Below are positions 15,337 to 22,935 of a stretch of DNA of 64,000 nt, piece after piece (the first letter of the stretch is position 1; each line of letters opens with the position of its first letter). The stretch covers positions 992,001 through 1,056,000 of the forward strand of contig NZ_RQJO01000008.1 of assembly GCF_003858635.1 (NCBI RefSeq), given 5' to 3'. Both the position numbers and the translations under genes were made by a program. Below the pieces are notes generated by a model. The model made no database searches and had not been told where the DNA came from. It worked only from the letters and a program-made list of their open reading frames with translations. The stretch comes from Larkinella rosea (GTDB lineage Bacteria > Bacteroidota > Bacteroidia > Cytophagales > Spirosomataceae).

Positions 15337-16404
15337 ATGATGCTATCACTAGAAACGACCCTGCCACCCCTTGTTCAGGAAAAGTTTGAAAAGCTCTGGA
15401 ATCTGATTGGCAACACGCCCATGCTGGAATTATTCTATTCGGATCATGGACAGCCCCGATCGCTCTATGCCAAATGCGAGCACTACAACCTGACCGGTAG
15501 CATGAAAGACCGGATGGCACTTCAGATACTGCATCAGGCCTATCGGGAAGGAACGATCCAGCCGGGCGACCGCATTGTGGAAGCCACCAGTGGTTGTTCG
15601 GGCATCGCCTTTTCGGCCATTGGGCGGGCGCTGGGGCATCCCGTTACGATTCTTATGCCCGATTGTGTTAGTCAGGAACGGATCGCGATCATTCGGAGTA
15701 TGGGGGGCGACGTTATGCTGCTTTCGAAAGAAGAAGGCGGTTTTATGGGCGCAATTCAACGCACGGAGGAGATGGCTGCCTGTGATCCGCGCGTTTTTTT
15801 ACCCCGCCAGTTCGCCAATAAACACAACGCCGAAGCGCATCGCCTGACCACGGGCAAAGAAATCTGGCTGCAGCTTCAGGGGGAAGATATTACACCGGAT
15901 GCTTTTGTGGCCGGAGTCGGTACGGGTGGTACAGTGATGGGCGTCGGACGGTATCTCAAATGCCGCAAACCGGATATCCGCATTCATCCGATCGAAGCTG
16001 CCGAATCACCAACCTTATCAGTTGGGTATAAAACGGGAACGCACCGGATTCAGGGCTATTTCGATGAGTTCATCCCCGAAATTCTGCGGCTGGACGAATT
16101 AGATCATGTTGTGCAGGCCAGCGATGGCGACGCTTTAGTACTGGCCCAGAAACTGGCCCTGCAACTGGGCGTAGCGGAAGGAATATCGTCGGGTGCTAAT
16201 CTAATCGGTGCCATCAAAATGCACCGGGAAATGGGACCCGAAGCCCGGATTGTGACGGTGCTGTGCGATAGCAATAAAAAATACCTGAGCACTGACCTGG
16301 TTCGGGAAATACCGATCAAACCGGATTATATTGCCCCCGGTATCGAATTTACGGATTTCCGCCCCATTAGCCGGTTATCGGTTGGTATTCCACGGATGTT
16401 TTAA
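15337..16404 (+). CDS. Cysteine synthase-family PLP enzyme
   Basis: A 355-residue fold-type II PLP enzyme related to O-acetylserine sulfhydrylase (CysK/CysM). K57 in NLTGSMKDR is the PLP-binding lysine. GTGGTVMGVGRYLK near residue 190 is the phosphate-binding loop, and the C-terminal LCDSNKKYLST resembles CysK. The substrate loop, normally TSGNTG, reads TSGCSG with Cys at 87, so the Asn that contacts the aminoacrylate is missing. The reaction may differ from normal cysteine synthesis, for example a diaminopropionate or cystathionine-type reaction. It is a single gene, with no serine acetyltransferase or sulfur gene nearby. Confidence 0.85.
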   Translation: MMLSLETTLPPLVQEKFEKLWNLIGNTPMLELFYSDHGQPRSLYAKCEHYNLTGSMKDRMALQILHQAYREGTIQPGDRIVEATSGCSGIAFSAIGRALGHPVTILMPDCVSQERIAIIRSMGGDVMLLSKEEGGFMGAIQRTEEMAACDPRVFLPRQFANKHNAEAHRLTTGKEIWLQLQGEDITPDAFVAGVGTGGTVMGVGRYLKCRKPDIRIHPIEAAESPTLSVGYKTGTHRIQGYFDEFIPEILRLDELDHVVQASDGDALVLAQKLALQLGVAEGISSGANLIGAIKMHREMGPEARIVTVLCDSNKKYLSTDLVREIPIKPDYIAPGIEFTDFRPISRLSVGIPRMF

Positions 16405-16687
16405 GAGCGGTTGCCCTGGTTCCGCGCCCGAATGCTCGTTAGCTCCTGAACGGCTGGACAAAGTTGTGAAAACAGATTGCTTTAATGAGGAGCGGTTACG
16501 GATTATAGGCAGCGTTCTTTTCAGCCTTCACACGATCAAAAGCGTTCCAGAAGTTCCGGATATCGGAGGTGTGTATCGTTGCCGCTTGGCGTCAGGATGC
16601 GAGTTGTAGGGCAATGGTTGCATGAGAGGAAATGGTGCCAATCCGTATTTGGGTGGCGGTGCGCACCTAAAATTTGCAACCGTTGCC

Positions 16688-17461
16688 TTACCCCACAAAG
16701 CTCATTCCTTCTTCCAGAACGTTATCATACTTCGCTTTATCAAACCGGTACAGATACGGAGCCTTGTGCGCACCACCGGTTTTTCGTTCCTCCAGTCGCT
16801 CCAGAATATCGTAACTTAACATCCGTTTCTGAAAATTCCGGCGGTCGAGGGGCTGGCCCAGAATGGTTTCGTATAACCGCTGCAACTCGGGCATCGTGAA
16901 TTTTTCGGGCAACAGATTATAGCCGATGGGCTGGTAACTAAGCTGTCGGCGCAGCGTTTTCAGCGCCAGTTTGATCATGTCGTTGTGGTCGAACAGCAGG
17001 GGGGGCACGGCGTCTACGTCCCACCAGCGGCACTCGTCCGTAAACTGATCGGGCGTGGGCACCACCTCCGAAAATTCGACCAGCGCGTAATACCCAATCG
17101 ACACGTGTCGCCGGAACAGCGGCTCGTCGGTGTCGCCCGGAAAACCGAGCCGGATCATGGTTTCCTGTTTCGTAAAGTGCTTGAAACGAACGGCTTCGCC
17201 GAAGGTGTGGAACTGTTGCAGAAAAACCGCCTGCAAACCGGTTCGTTCCCGCAGACTCCGGTGGGCGGCATCGACCACGTCTTCGTCGTGGTGAATAAAA
17301 CCGCTCGGCAGGAGCCAGTCCGTTCCCGTCCGCCAGTGCAGGAGCAGCACTTTCAACTGTCCGTCGTGGAAACCGAAAATGACGAGGTCTATCGAAACAT
17401 GCGGAACATAGGCGCTGCCGTCCCATTTAGTCAGAGAATCGACTTCTTTTCTGGATTCCAT
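16688..17461 (-). CDS. NrtR-type transcriptional regulator (Nudix + winged helix)
   Basis: A 257-residue protein with an N-terminal Nudix-like domain (about residues 15-150) and a C-terminal winged helix (about 165-245). The Nudix box region GFIHHDEDVVDAAHRSLRER lacks the normal REUXEE catalytic acids, as expected for a ligand-sensing domain. The C-terminal part with KFTMPELQRLYETILG, DRRNFQKRML and APYLYRFD matches NrtR/AraR-like regulators, which in Bacteroidota often control sugar genes. It is divergent from the sugar isomerase at 17675, a plausible target. Confidence 0.85.
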   Translation of the reverse strand: MESRKEVDSLTKWDGSAYVPHVSIDLVIFGFHDGQLKVLLLHWRTGTDWLLPSGFIHHDEDVVDAAHRSLRERTGLQAVFLQQFHTFGEAVRFKHFTKQETMIRLGFPGDTDEPLFRRHVSIGYYALVEFSEVVPTPDQFTDECRWWDVDAVPPLLFDHNDMIKLALKTLRRQLSYQPIGYNLLPEKFTMPELQRLYETILGQPLDRRNFQKRMLSYDILERLEERKTGGAHKAPYLYRFDKAKYDNVLEEGMSFVG

Positions 17462-17674
17462 ACCGAAAAAATTACATTATTTGTAGGGTGTAAGACCGGG
17501 ACAACAAAAAAACGCCGTATCATTGTGTTAAAAATACGCATTAATACCTGAAAAAGTAATTCTGGCTGCGAATTAACCCATGTGCCATCCGTCAGCAGTT
17601 GGTACAACCGCTGTTGCGTTTTCAGGAAAGTAAACCCATTTATTCGACAATCCATTACAACAAACCAGATAAAC

Positions 17675-18541
17675 ATGAATCGCAGAAACTTTCTTGGAAC
17701 CTCATTGGGAATTGGCGCGCTCTCGATGCTTGGCTTACACGCCTGTGCGAAAACCAAAGCCGTTGGTCTGCAATTGTATACGCTTCGGGAGGAAATTCAG
17801 AAACAGGGCATCGAAACCATCCTGGCCGAGGTCGCTAAACTGGGGTATAAAGAAGTGGAAAATTTCGGCTACAATGCGGGGAAATTCTTCGGAAAAACAC
17901 CGGCAGAATACCTGAAGATGCTGAACGATAATGGACTAAAGGCACCCAGTGGCCACACCCTGACGGCGCGTTCGACGCAGGTGACGGGCATGGATGGCCT
18001 CACCAACAACTGGCAGCGGGTGGTCGACGACGCGGCCGCCATCGGGCAGGAGTACGTGATTATCGCGTATCTGTTCCCCGACGAACGCAAACCGGACGAT
18101 TACAAACAACTGGTTGAGCTGTTGGGGAAAGGGGAGGAAGCGGTGAAAAAAGCCGGGATGACGCTGGGGTACCACAACCACGATTTTGAGTTCAACGAGC
18201 GCGTCGACGGGCAGATGCCGTATGAACTGATCCTGAAAAATACGACGGTGCAAATGGAAATGGATTTGTACTGGATCAGCAAAACCGGCCAGAAACCGAC
18301 CGATTATTTTGCCCAATATCCGGGCCGATTCCCGCTCTGGCACGTTAAAGATATGGCCAAAACGCCGGAAAAAGAGTTTGCCGAAGTGGGTACGGGTTCC
18401 ATTGATTTTGCCGCCATTTTCGACAAAGCCAGTGAAGCCGGTATGAAGCACTATTTTGTGGAGCAGGACGTCTGCAAACGCCCCCCGCTGGAAAGCATCA
18501 AAATCAGCATCGACAACATTCAGAAAGCCAGTTGGGGTTGA
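17675..18541 (+). CDS. Sugar phosphate isomerase/epimerase-like TIM barrel protein
   Basis: A 288-residue xylose isomerase-like TIM-barrel protein with a twin-arginine-like leader (MNRRNFLGTSLGIGALSML) ending at HAC, so it may be an exported lipoprotein. Barrel motifs are VGLQLYTLR near 31, GYKEVENFGY, the metal-binding GYHNHDFEF near 164, MEMDLYWISKTG near 189, LWHVKDM near 222 and the final EQD near 263. Such exported members act on keto- or inositol-type sugars, often with oxidoreductases, but the substrate is unknown. The start at 17675 gives the Tat motif. Divergent from the NrtR-type regulator. Confidence 0.85.
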   Translation: MNRRNFLGTSLGIGALSMLGLHACAKTKAVGLQLYTLREEIQKQGIETILAEVAKLGYKEVENFGYNAGKFFGKTPAEYLKMLNDNGLKAPSGHTLTARSTQVTGMDGLTNNWQRVVDDAAAIGQEYVIIAYLFPDERKPDDYKQLVELLGKGEEAVKKAGMTLGYHNHDFEFNERVDGQMPYELILKNTTVQMEMDLYWISKTGQKPTDYFAQYPGRFPLWHVKDMAKTPEKEFAEVGTGSIDFAAIFDKASEAGMKHYFVEQDVCKRPPLESIKISIDNIQKASWG

Positions 18542-18566
18542 TTCGGTATGCTTTTCAGCGATTGTT

Positions 18567-18721
18567 CGGTCGCGTAGCGACCCAATGTTTGTAACCATTA
18601 CCGCGAATTTTCCCCATTTTGGTCGCATAGCGACCGAACAATACACCCGGTTTGATCGCTACGCGACCAATGACTCCGCGCTGATGGGGCTATACTACAG
18701 ACATTAGGTCGCTACGCGACT
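18567..18721. repeat. Cluster of four 15-bp palindromic repeats
   Basis: Four near-identical imperfect palindromes of the form GGTCGCNTAGCGACC lie at 18568-18582, 18621-18635, 18654-18668 and 18707-18721. The first two read GGTCGCGTAGCGACC and GGTCGCATAGCGACC; the last two are in the opposite orientation (GATCGCTACGCGACC and GGTCGCTACGCGACT). The flanks of copies 1 and 2 also form an inverted repeat (attgttc/gaacaat). They fill the gap between the isomerase and Dabb genes and look like REP-type intergenic elements. Confidence 0.75.
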
Positions 18722-18787
18722 GTGAATTCGCTAAAATGGCTTCTTTCTTAATTGGGAAATGAATCAAAATCAATCCTAAACCGGTTT

Positions 18788-19084
18788 ATGATCCGTCATA
18801 CCGTCGTTTTCAAACTGAAACACCCCGCCGGTTCGGCGGAGGAGCAGAACTTCCTGAACGAAGCCCACAAACTGACCGCGATTGCCGGAGTTGAAAACTT
18901 CGAATGCCTGAAACAGATCAGCCCGAAAAATCCGTATGATTTTGGTCTGTCGATGGAGTTTAGCAGCCAGGAATCGTACGCTTATTACAACAATCATCCT
19001 GACCATGTGCAGTTTGTGCAGCGGTTTTGGCTGAATGAGGTCGCGGAGTTTCTGGAAATCGATTACGTGCCTTACCCCGGTTAA
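18788..19084 (+). CDS. Dabb (stress-responsive A/B barrel) domain protein
   Basis: A 98-residue protein of the Dabb family. The starting IRHTVVFKLKHP, central DFGLSMEFSSQESYAYYNNHPDHVQFV and final EVAEFLEIDY are typical. These ferredoxin-like dimeric barrels have varied or unknown roles, often in stress or in small-molecule cyclisation. The start at 18788 is chosen because MIRHTVVF is the usual N-terminus. The broken esterase gene begins 4 bp downstream. Confidence 0.85.
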   Translation: MIRHTVVFKLKHPAGSAEEQNFLNEAHKLTAIAGVENFECLKQISPKNPYDFGLSMEFSSQESYAYYNNHPDHVQFVQRFWLNEVAEFLEIDYVPYPG

Positions 19085-19088
19085 TGCC

Positions 19089-19964
19089 ATGAAAATCCGA
19101 TTCCTGCTGACGCTGTCTGCCGCGCTTTTTGCCCTACCGGTTTTTGCCCAAAAGTCATCCGACTCTACGATGGCAAAGCGCCCGGTTCTGAAAACTGGAC
19201 CTGGAGCGAAAAGGAAAGCACCCGGAATGCCTTCCAGACGCGGGTGGTTTACAACGTGGCCGAACCCACACTGACGGCTTATTTACCCGATCCGGCCCAG
19301 GCCACCGGCACAGCGGTGATTATCGCACCGGGCGGGGCATTTCGGGTTTTGTCTATTGACAGTGAAGGCGTTGACGTGGCAAAATGGCTGGCCGACAAAG
19401 GCGTCGCGTGTTTCGTTTTGAAATACCGGCTGGTAAAAAGCGAAACCGACGACCCGGTAAAGGAACTGTCGGTCGCCATGAGCAATTGGAAAAAATGGAC
19501 GAAGACAACGCCGTTGTGATTCCGTTGGCCATTGCTGATGGCAAAAAAGCGGTGGAATACGTCCGCACGCCAAGGCATACGGTCTCAAAACGAACCAGAT
19601 CGGATTCATGGGCTTTTCGGCGGGCGGAACCGTCACGATGGGTGTGGGCTATGGGTATTCGGCCGAAAACCGCCCCGACTTTCTGGCTCCGGTATATCCT
19701 TACATGACGCCTTTTGCAGATAAAACCGTACCGGCCGACGCCCCGCCTTTGTTTGTGGTGGCCGCCAGCGACGATCAGCTAAATCTCGCTCCGCATAGCG
19801 TAAAGCTCTATTCCGACTGGCTGACGGCCCGAAAAAGCGCGGAACTCCATATGTATACCAAAGGCGGACATGGTTTTGGAATGCGTAAACAGAATATCCC
19901 GGCCGATCGCTGGATTGAGCGGTTTGGCGACTGGCTGTGCCAGCAGGGCTTGTTGAAGAAATAA
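19089..19964 (+). pseudogene. Esterase/alpha-beta hydrolase broken by three -1 frameshifts
   Basis: One gene is spread over successive frames. Residues MKIRFLLTLSAALFALPVFAQK (signal peptide) start at 19089. A shift near the A-run at 19150-19153 leads into VIRLYDGKAPGSENW. The frame then continues through VIIAPGGAFR and VACFVLKYRLVKSE, shifts again near 19485, and carries DNAVVIPLAIADGKKAV. A third shift near 19566 leads to IGFMGFSAGGTV (nucleophile Ser), ASDDQLNLAP and GGHGFGM (His). Each step is one base lost, and the three together restore the first frame. The family is the BD-FAE/acetyl-xylan esterase type. It is a pseudogene if real, or intact if these are sequencing errors. Confidence 0.8.
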
Positions 19965-20345
19965 CAGAAGGAAATTCCCGGGTAGACTGTCAGCCAAACG
20001 GGAATGGACTTTCTGGCGACTTGATGATCGCTTCTGGCCCTCTTCCGGTCGGGACATTGAATCGGCTGACTGAGGGCTACCGCACCGATCGCGCGAAGAA
20101 TTTCCGCCCTTTAACCCGATTGATTTACCGGCTTTCCTCCGAAATTTTCTCTGGCGATTCGCCTTCGAATGCCGAACCGGCCCCAAAAGCGCTTCATGCA
20201 ACAATGCACAAAGTAATGCAACAATACGCGAAGTTTTTGACACAATAGACGAAGTCTTTTCAGGCGAAAACCTGGAAAATTGTAGCGGCAAACGCCAGGT
20301 CATTATAAATCGGCTATCTCTTTCCGCTAATCAACTTACACAACT
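19965..20345. other. 381-bp intergenic region
   Basis: No gene is evident. The notable content is a three-unit 20-bp repeat at 20196-20255, about 90-150 bp before the next start codon. No clear terminator or TAnnTTTG promoter box was found. Confidence 0.4.
20196..20255 (+). repeat. Three-copy 20-bp tandem repeat
   Basis: Units at 20196-20215, 20216-20235 and 20236-20255 keep an exact 20-bp period. The first two begin ATGCAACAAT, and all end in an AAGT-like tract; the third is more diverged. Two helical turns per unit is the spacing expected for a row of protein-binding sites. Confidence 0.55.
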
Positions 20346-21116
20346 ATGTCAAAGAAATTGAACTTCGTATGCGGGGCTATTCTGCTGTGCATCAACACAC
20401 TTTATGCCCAAACGGCACCGGCACCGGCCAAACCGAAGCTCTTTTACATTCACGAAGATCCGGTATATGCCGCCAAGGTGAGCGACTTCGAAAAAGTATC
20501 CAAAGAGCTGATCGATCAATACAAAAAATACAGCATTCCCGATTCCTGGATTACCATCAAGGATCAGGACAATAAGTATTACACCATCGTTCCCATTGAA
20601 AATATGGCTTCGCTCGACCATGATCCGATGGCACCGCTGGTTGAAAAAATGGGTAAAGATGCGTTTAGAGACATTTTCAAGGCGTTTGACCAGTGTTATC
20701 CCAGCCACCGCGACTATATCGTCAGATGGTCCAATTCACTTTCGTACATGCCGGGGGGCGAGAACGAAAAACCGTCGGATTTTCCGTATCGCAAGTATTA
20801 TTACATTTATTACAAGCCCGAAAATCAGAGCAAAGTGGGCGAAGTCGCGAAAAAGATGAAGGATCTGAACGTCAGCAAAGGCGGCAAGTTGCGCTACAAT
20901 GCGTACATAAGCGGTTTTGGTAACAGCGAAAATTTTCTGTTGATTGAAGAAGTAGCCAAAAGTGAGGACGACTACAAAACACTGGATGCCTACGACAAAA
21001 AAATGATGGGCGATGAAGTGAATAAACTGCTCGCCGAACTGAAGGGCGTGTCAATCCGGATGGAAACAAAACTGGCCACCGTCCGCCCTGATCTATCGTA
21101 TTCGCTGGTTAAATAA
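20346..21116 (+). CDS. Exported protein of unknown function
   Basis: I do not recognise this 256-residue protein. It has a signal peptide (LNFVCGAILLCINTLYAQ, about residues 5-22) and a mature, lysine-rich, largely helical sequence without internal membrane spans. There are clusters of aromatic residues (RKYYYIYYKPENQ near 148) and two similar-looking KVSDFEKVSKEL / KVGEVAKKMKDL segments, perhaps duplicated domains. It is probably periplasmic. It stands alone between the repeat-containing gap and the NTF2-like gene. Confidence 0.65.
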   Translation: MSKKLNFVCGAILLCINTLYAQTAPAPAKPKLFYIHEDPVYAAKVSDFEKVSKELIDQYKKYSIPDSWITIKDQDNKYYTIVPIENMASLDHDPMAPLVEKMGKDAFRDIFKAFDQCYPSHRDYIVRWSNSLSYMPGGENEKPSDFPYRKYYYIYYKPENQSKVGEVAKKMKDLNVSKGGKLRYNAYISGFGNSENFLLIEEVAKSEDDYKTLDAYDKKMMGDEVNKLLAELKGVSIRMETKLATVRPDLSYSLVK

Positions 21117-21217
21117 GATCGCGTTCGCAAACGCATGTCGGGCCTGGCAGGAACCGCCCCTCCGTGTTGTGAAAACCGTCGGAAGTTTACGTTTTACCCA
21201 CTAATCAAATCTGAAAC

Positions 21218-21718
21218 ATGAAATCAACCATTCATTTCCCGTTATTGGCGGCATTCGTCCTGATTCTGTCGGCATCGTTGGTTGGCTGTCAGGAAAAAGC
21301 AGCCACCGAAACCGCTACTACCAAGCCTGATCTGGCTCAGGCCCGTACGGAAGTTGAAAACATTGAAAAAGAGTGGGCAACCGCATTGAACCGCAAAGAC
21401 CTCGATAAATTGATGAGCTTATACGCCGACGATGCCGTGTCCTATGCCAACGATTTTGCCATGCTCAAAGGCAAAGAGGCCATTCGCAAAAAACAGGCGG
21501 CCGATTTTGCCAGTGATACCAGCAAGCTAGTCTACAGTTTTGAAACGATGGATGTTTTTTCAGAAGGAAATCAGGTTCTGGAAACCGGTAAAACGATTCG
21601 AAAGGATGCCAGCGGGAAAACAATTCTGACGGGCAAATACATGGCATTTTTCGAAAAACGTGACGGAAAATTGCTGTGTATTCGGGAGATGTACAACAAC
21701 GATGCGAAGGCAAAATAA
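21218..21718 (+). CDS. SnoaL/NTF2-like (DUF4440) lipoprotein
   Basis: A 166-residue lipoprotein (lipobox LVGC near residue 24) with a cone-shaped NTF2-like fold. The hallmarks are VENIEKEWATALNRKDLDKLMSLYADDAV, a GKEAIRKK turn, YSFETMDVFSEGNQVLETGK and YMAFFEKRDGKLLCIREM. Such domains bind small ligands or act as weak enzymes; its function here is unknown. It is followed by a 13-bp hairpin shared with the convergent cupin gene. Confidence 0.85.
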   Translation: MKSTIHFPLLAAFVLILSASLVGCQEKAATETATTKPDLAQARTEVENIEKEWATALNRKDLDKLMSLYADDAVSYANDFAMLKGKEAIRKKQAADFASDTSKLVYSFETMDVFSEGNQVLETGKTIRKDASGKTILTGKYMAFFEKRDGKLLCIREMYNNDAKAK

Positions 21719-21758
21719 ATGCTTAGCCAGCTACCCTCTCTTTTTTGATTGCGTACCG

Positions 21759-21795
21759 CCAGCGGTTTTGATTCGAAATAAGTCAAAACCGCTGG
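21759..21795. terminator. 13-bp perfect stem between convergent genes
   Basis: Arms 21759-21771 and 21783-21795 are fully complementary (CCAGCGGTTTTGA and its complement), with an 11-nt loop. The position between the convergent NTF2-like and cupin genes suits a bidirectional terminator, although no strong T-run follows either arm. Confidence 0.5.
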
Positions 21796-21820
21796 TTCCC
21801 GGAAATTCGATCCAGCAGAC

Positions 21821-22141
21821 TCAATAGAAAATGGCCAGCCAGACGGTTTCCTCGTCTTCAGTTGTCCACTCGACCCGGTGTTTCCGGTGAGCGGGGAGGT
21901 TGACGTACATGCCCGCCGACAATTCCAGCGGTTCTTCGGTTCCTTCCAGACGCAGCCGGGCGGCTCCTTTGACCAGCAAAACCCATTCATTCTGAGCCTG
22001 GTCATACCAGAATCCGTCGGGAGAAGCGTGCCCTTTGGAAACAATTCGCTCCACATTGAAACCGTTGCCCGTAAGCAATTGATCGACGATCTCATCGGGC
22101 ATGACCGCCGGAATGGCCGAAAACAGGTTACCGGTTTCCAT
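21821..22141 (-). CDS. Small cupin-domain protein
   Basis: A 106-residue single-domain cupin. WVLLVKGAARLRLEG near residue 53 is motif 1, and YVNLPAHRKHRVEWTT near 79 carries the two metal-binding His of motif 2. The N-terminal FSAIPAVMPDEIVDQLL is common in small metal-binding cupins that follow sugar operons. It is the last gene of the long minus-strand glycan locus, 5 bp after the NagB-like gene. The role is probably sugar binding or isomerisation, but this is not shown. Confidence 0.85.
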   Translation of the reverse strand: METGNLFSAIPAVMPDEIVDQLLTGNGFNVERIVSKGHASPDGFWYDQAQNEWVLLVKGAARLRLEGTEEPLELSAGMYVNLPAHRKHRVEWTTEDEETVWLAIFY

Positions 22142-22146
22142 CGTAA

Positions 22147-22911
22147 TTAATAACTTTTTGAGGCACTATCGCGGTCGATGTACAAAACCGCATGGGCCTG
22201 TTTCCGCAGAATCGTCGACGGATATTGTTCACTGACGGGTTCGTTCAGCGTGTGGTAAACCGCCGGGGCCTTGTTGATGCCCGGCACCATGCAATACAGG
22301 TGGCGGCCACGCATCAGGGCCGGAACCGTCAGTGTCAGGGCATGGGTCGGAACGGCTTCAAGCGTCGCAAAACAGCCGTCGTTGACCTGTTGCGTGCGGC
22401 ATGGTTCGTCCAGATCAACCACTTTTACCCAGGCCGGATCGTTGAAATCCGCGACGTGTGGGTCGTTGAAAGCAATGTGGCAGTTTTCACCGATGCCCAT
22501 GCACACCAGATCGACCGGATGCTGCGCGAGCAAATCGCTGTACCGACGGCATTCGGCTGCTATGTCGGGGGCGTTACCGTCCAGGTAATGAACCGATTTG
22601 AAGGGAACCCGGTCAAAAATCCGTTCCTTCAAAAAGTTGCCAAAGCGCTGGGGCGCATCGGGCGATAGCCCGATGTATTCGTCCATGTGAAACGCATTCA
22701 CGCGCGACCAGTCGATACCGGTTTCCTGGATCAGAGCCGCCAGAAACTCATTCTGGGAGGGGGCGGCCGCAAAAATGACATTGATTTCGTCCTGCTGCGC
22801 CAGTCCGTTTCGCAGGGTTTCGCTCACCATCCGGGCGGCATCCGCACCCAGTTGCGGCCGGTTTTCGGCCAAACGGATTTGTAACGTATCGACTTCTAAT
22901 TCTTGGATCAT
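22147..22911 (-). CDS. NagB-like glucosamine-6-phosphate deaminase
   Basis: A 254-residue protein of the NagB/6-phosphogluconolactonase superfamily. The active-site FHMDEYIGL near residue 75, catalytic region MGIGENCHIAFNDP near 137 and VNDGCF near 176 are visible. The usual GxGxxGH reads GENCH, with Gly replaced by Cys, and the NEP acid is Asp. Canonical NagB converts glucosamine-6-phosphate to fructose-6-phosphate and ammonia; a related amino-sugar substrate is possible. It is placed directly after NagA, so it would complete N-acetylglucosamine-6-phosphate breakdown. Confidence 0.85.
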   Translation of the reverse strand: MIQELEVDTLQIRLAENRPQLGADAARMVSETLRNGLAQQDEINVIFAAAPSQNEFLAALIQETGIDWSRVNAFHMDEYIGLSPDAPQRFGNFLKERIFDRVPFKSVHYLDGNAPDIAAECRRYSDLLAQHPVDLVCMGIGENCHIAFNDPHVADFNDPAWVKVVDLDEPCRTQQVNDGCFATLEAVPTHALTLTVPALMRGRHLYCMVPGINKAPAVYHTLNEPVSEQYPSTILRKQAHAVLYIDRDSASKSY

Positions 22912-22935
22912 CTGCTTTGTAACTCGTTCAATGGG

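Noticed and set aside
16405-16687. Small gene between the cysteine synthase-like and NrtR-type genes
   Set aside because: The possible frames overlap neighbours, have many cysteines and arginines and no recognisable motif.
18567-18721. Possible CRISPR array
   Set aside because: The repeats are short 15-bp palindromes in mixed orientation with irregular spacers, and no cas gene is present.
20196-20255. Replication origin or plasmid iterons
   Set aside because: Only three diverged units, no rep/dnaA gene and no DnaA boxes recognised.
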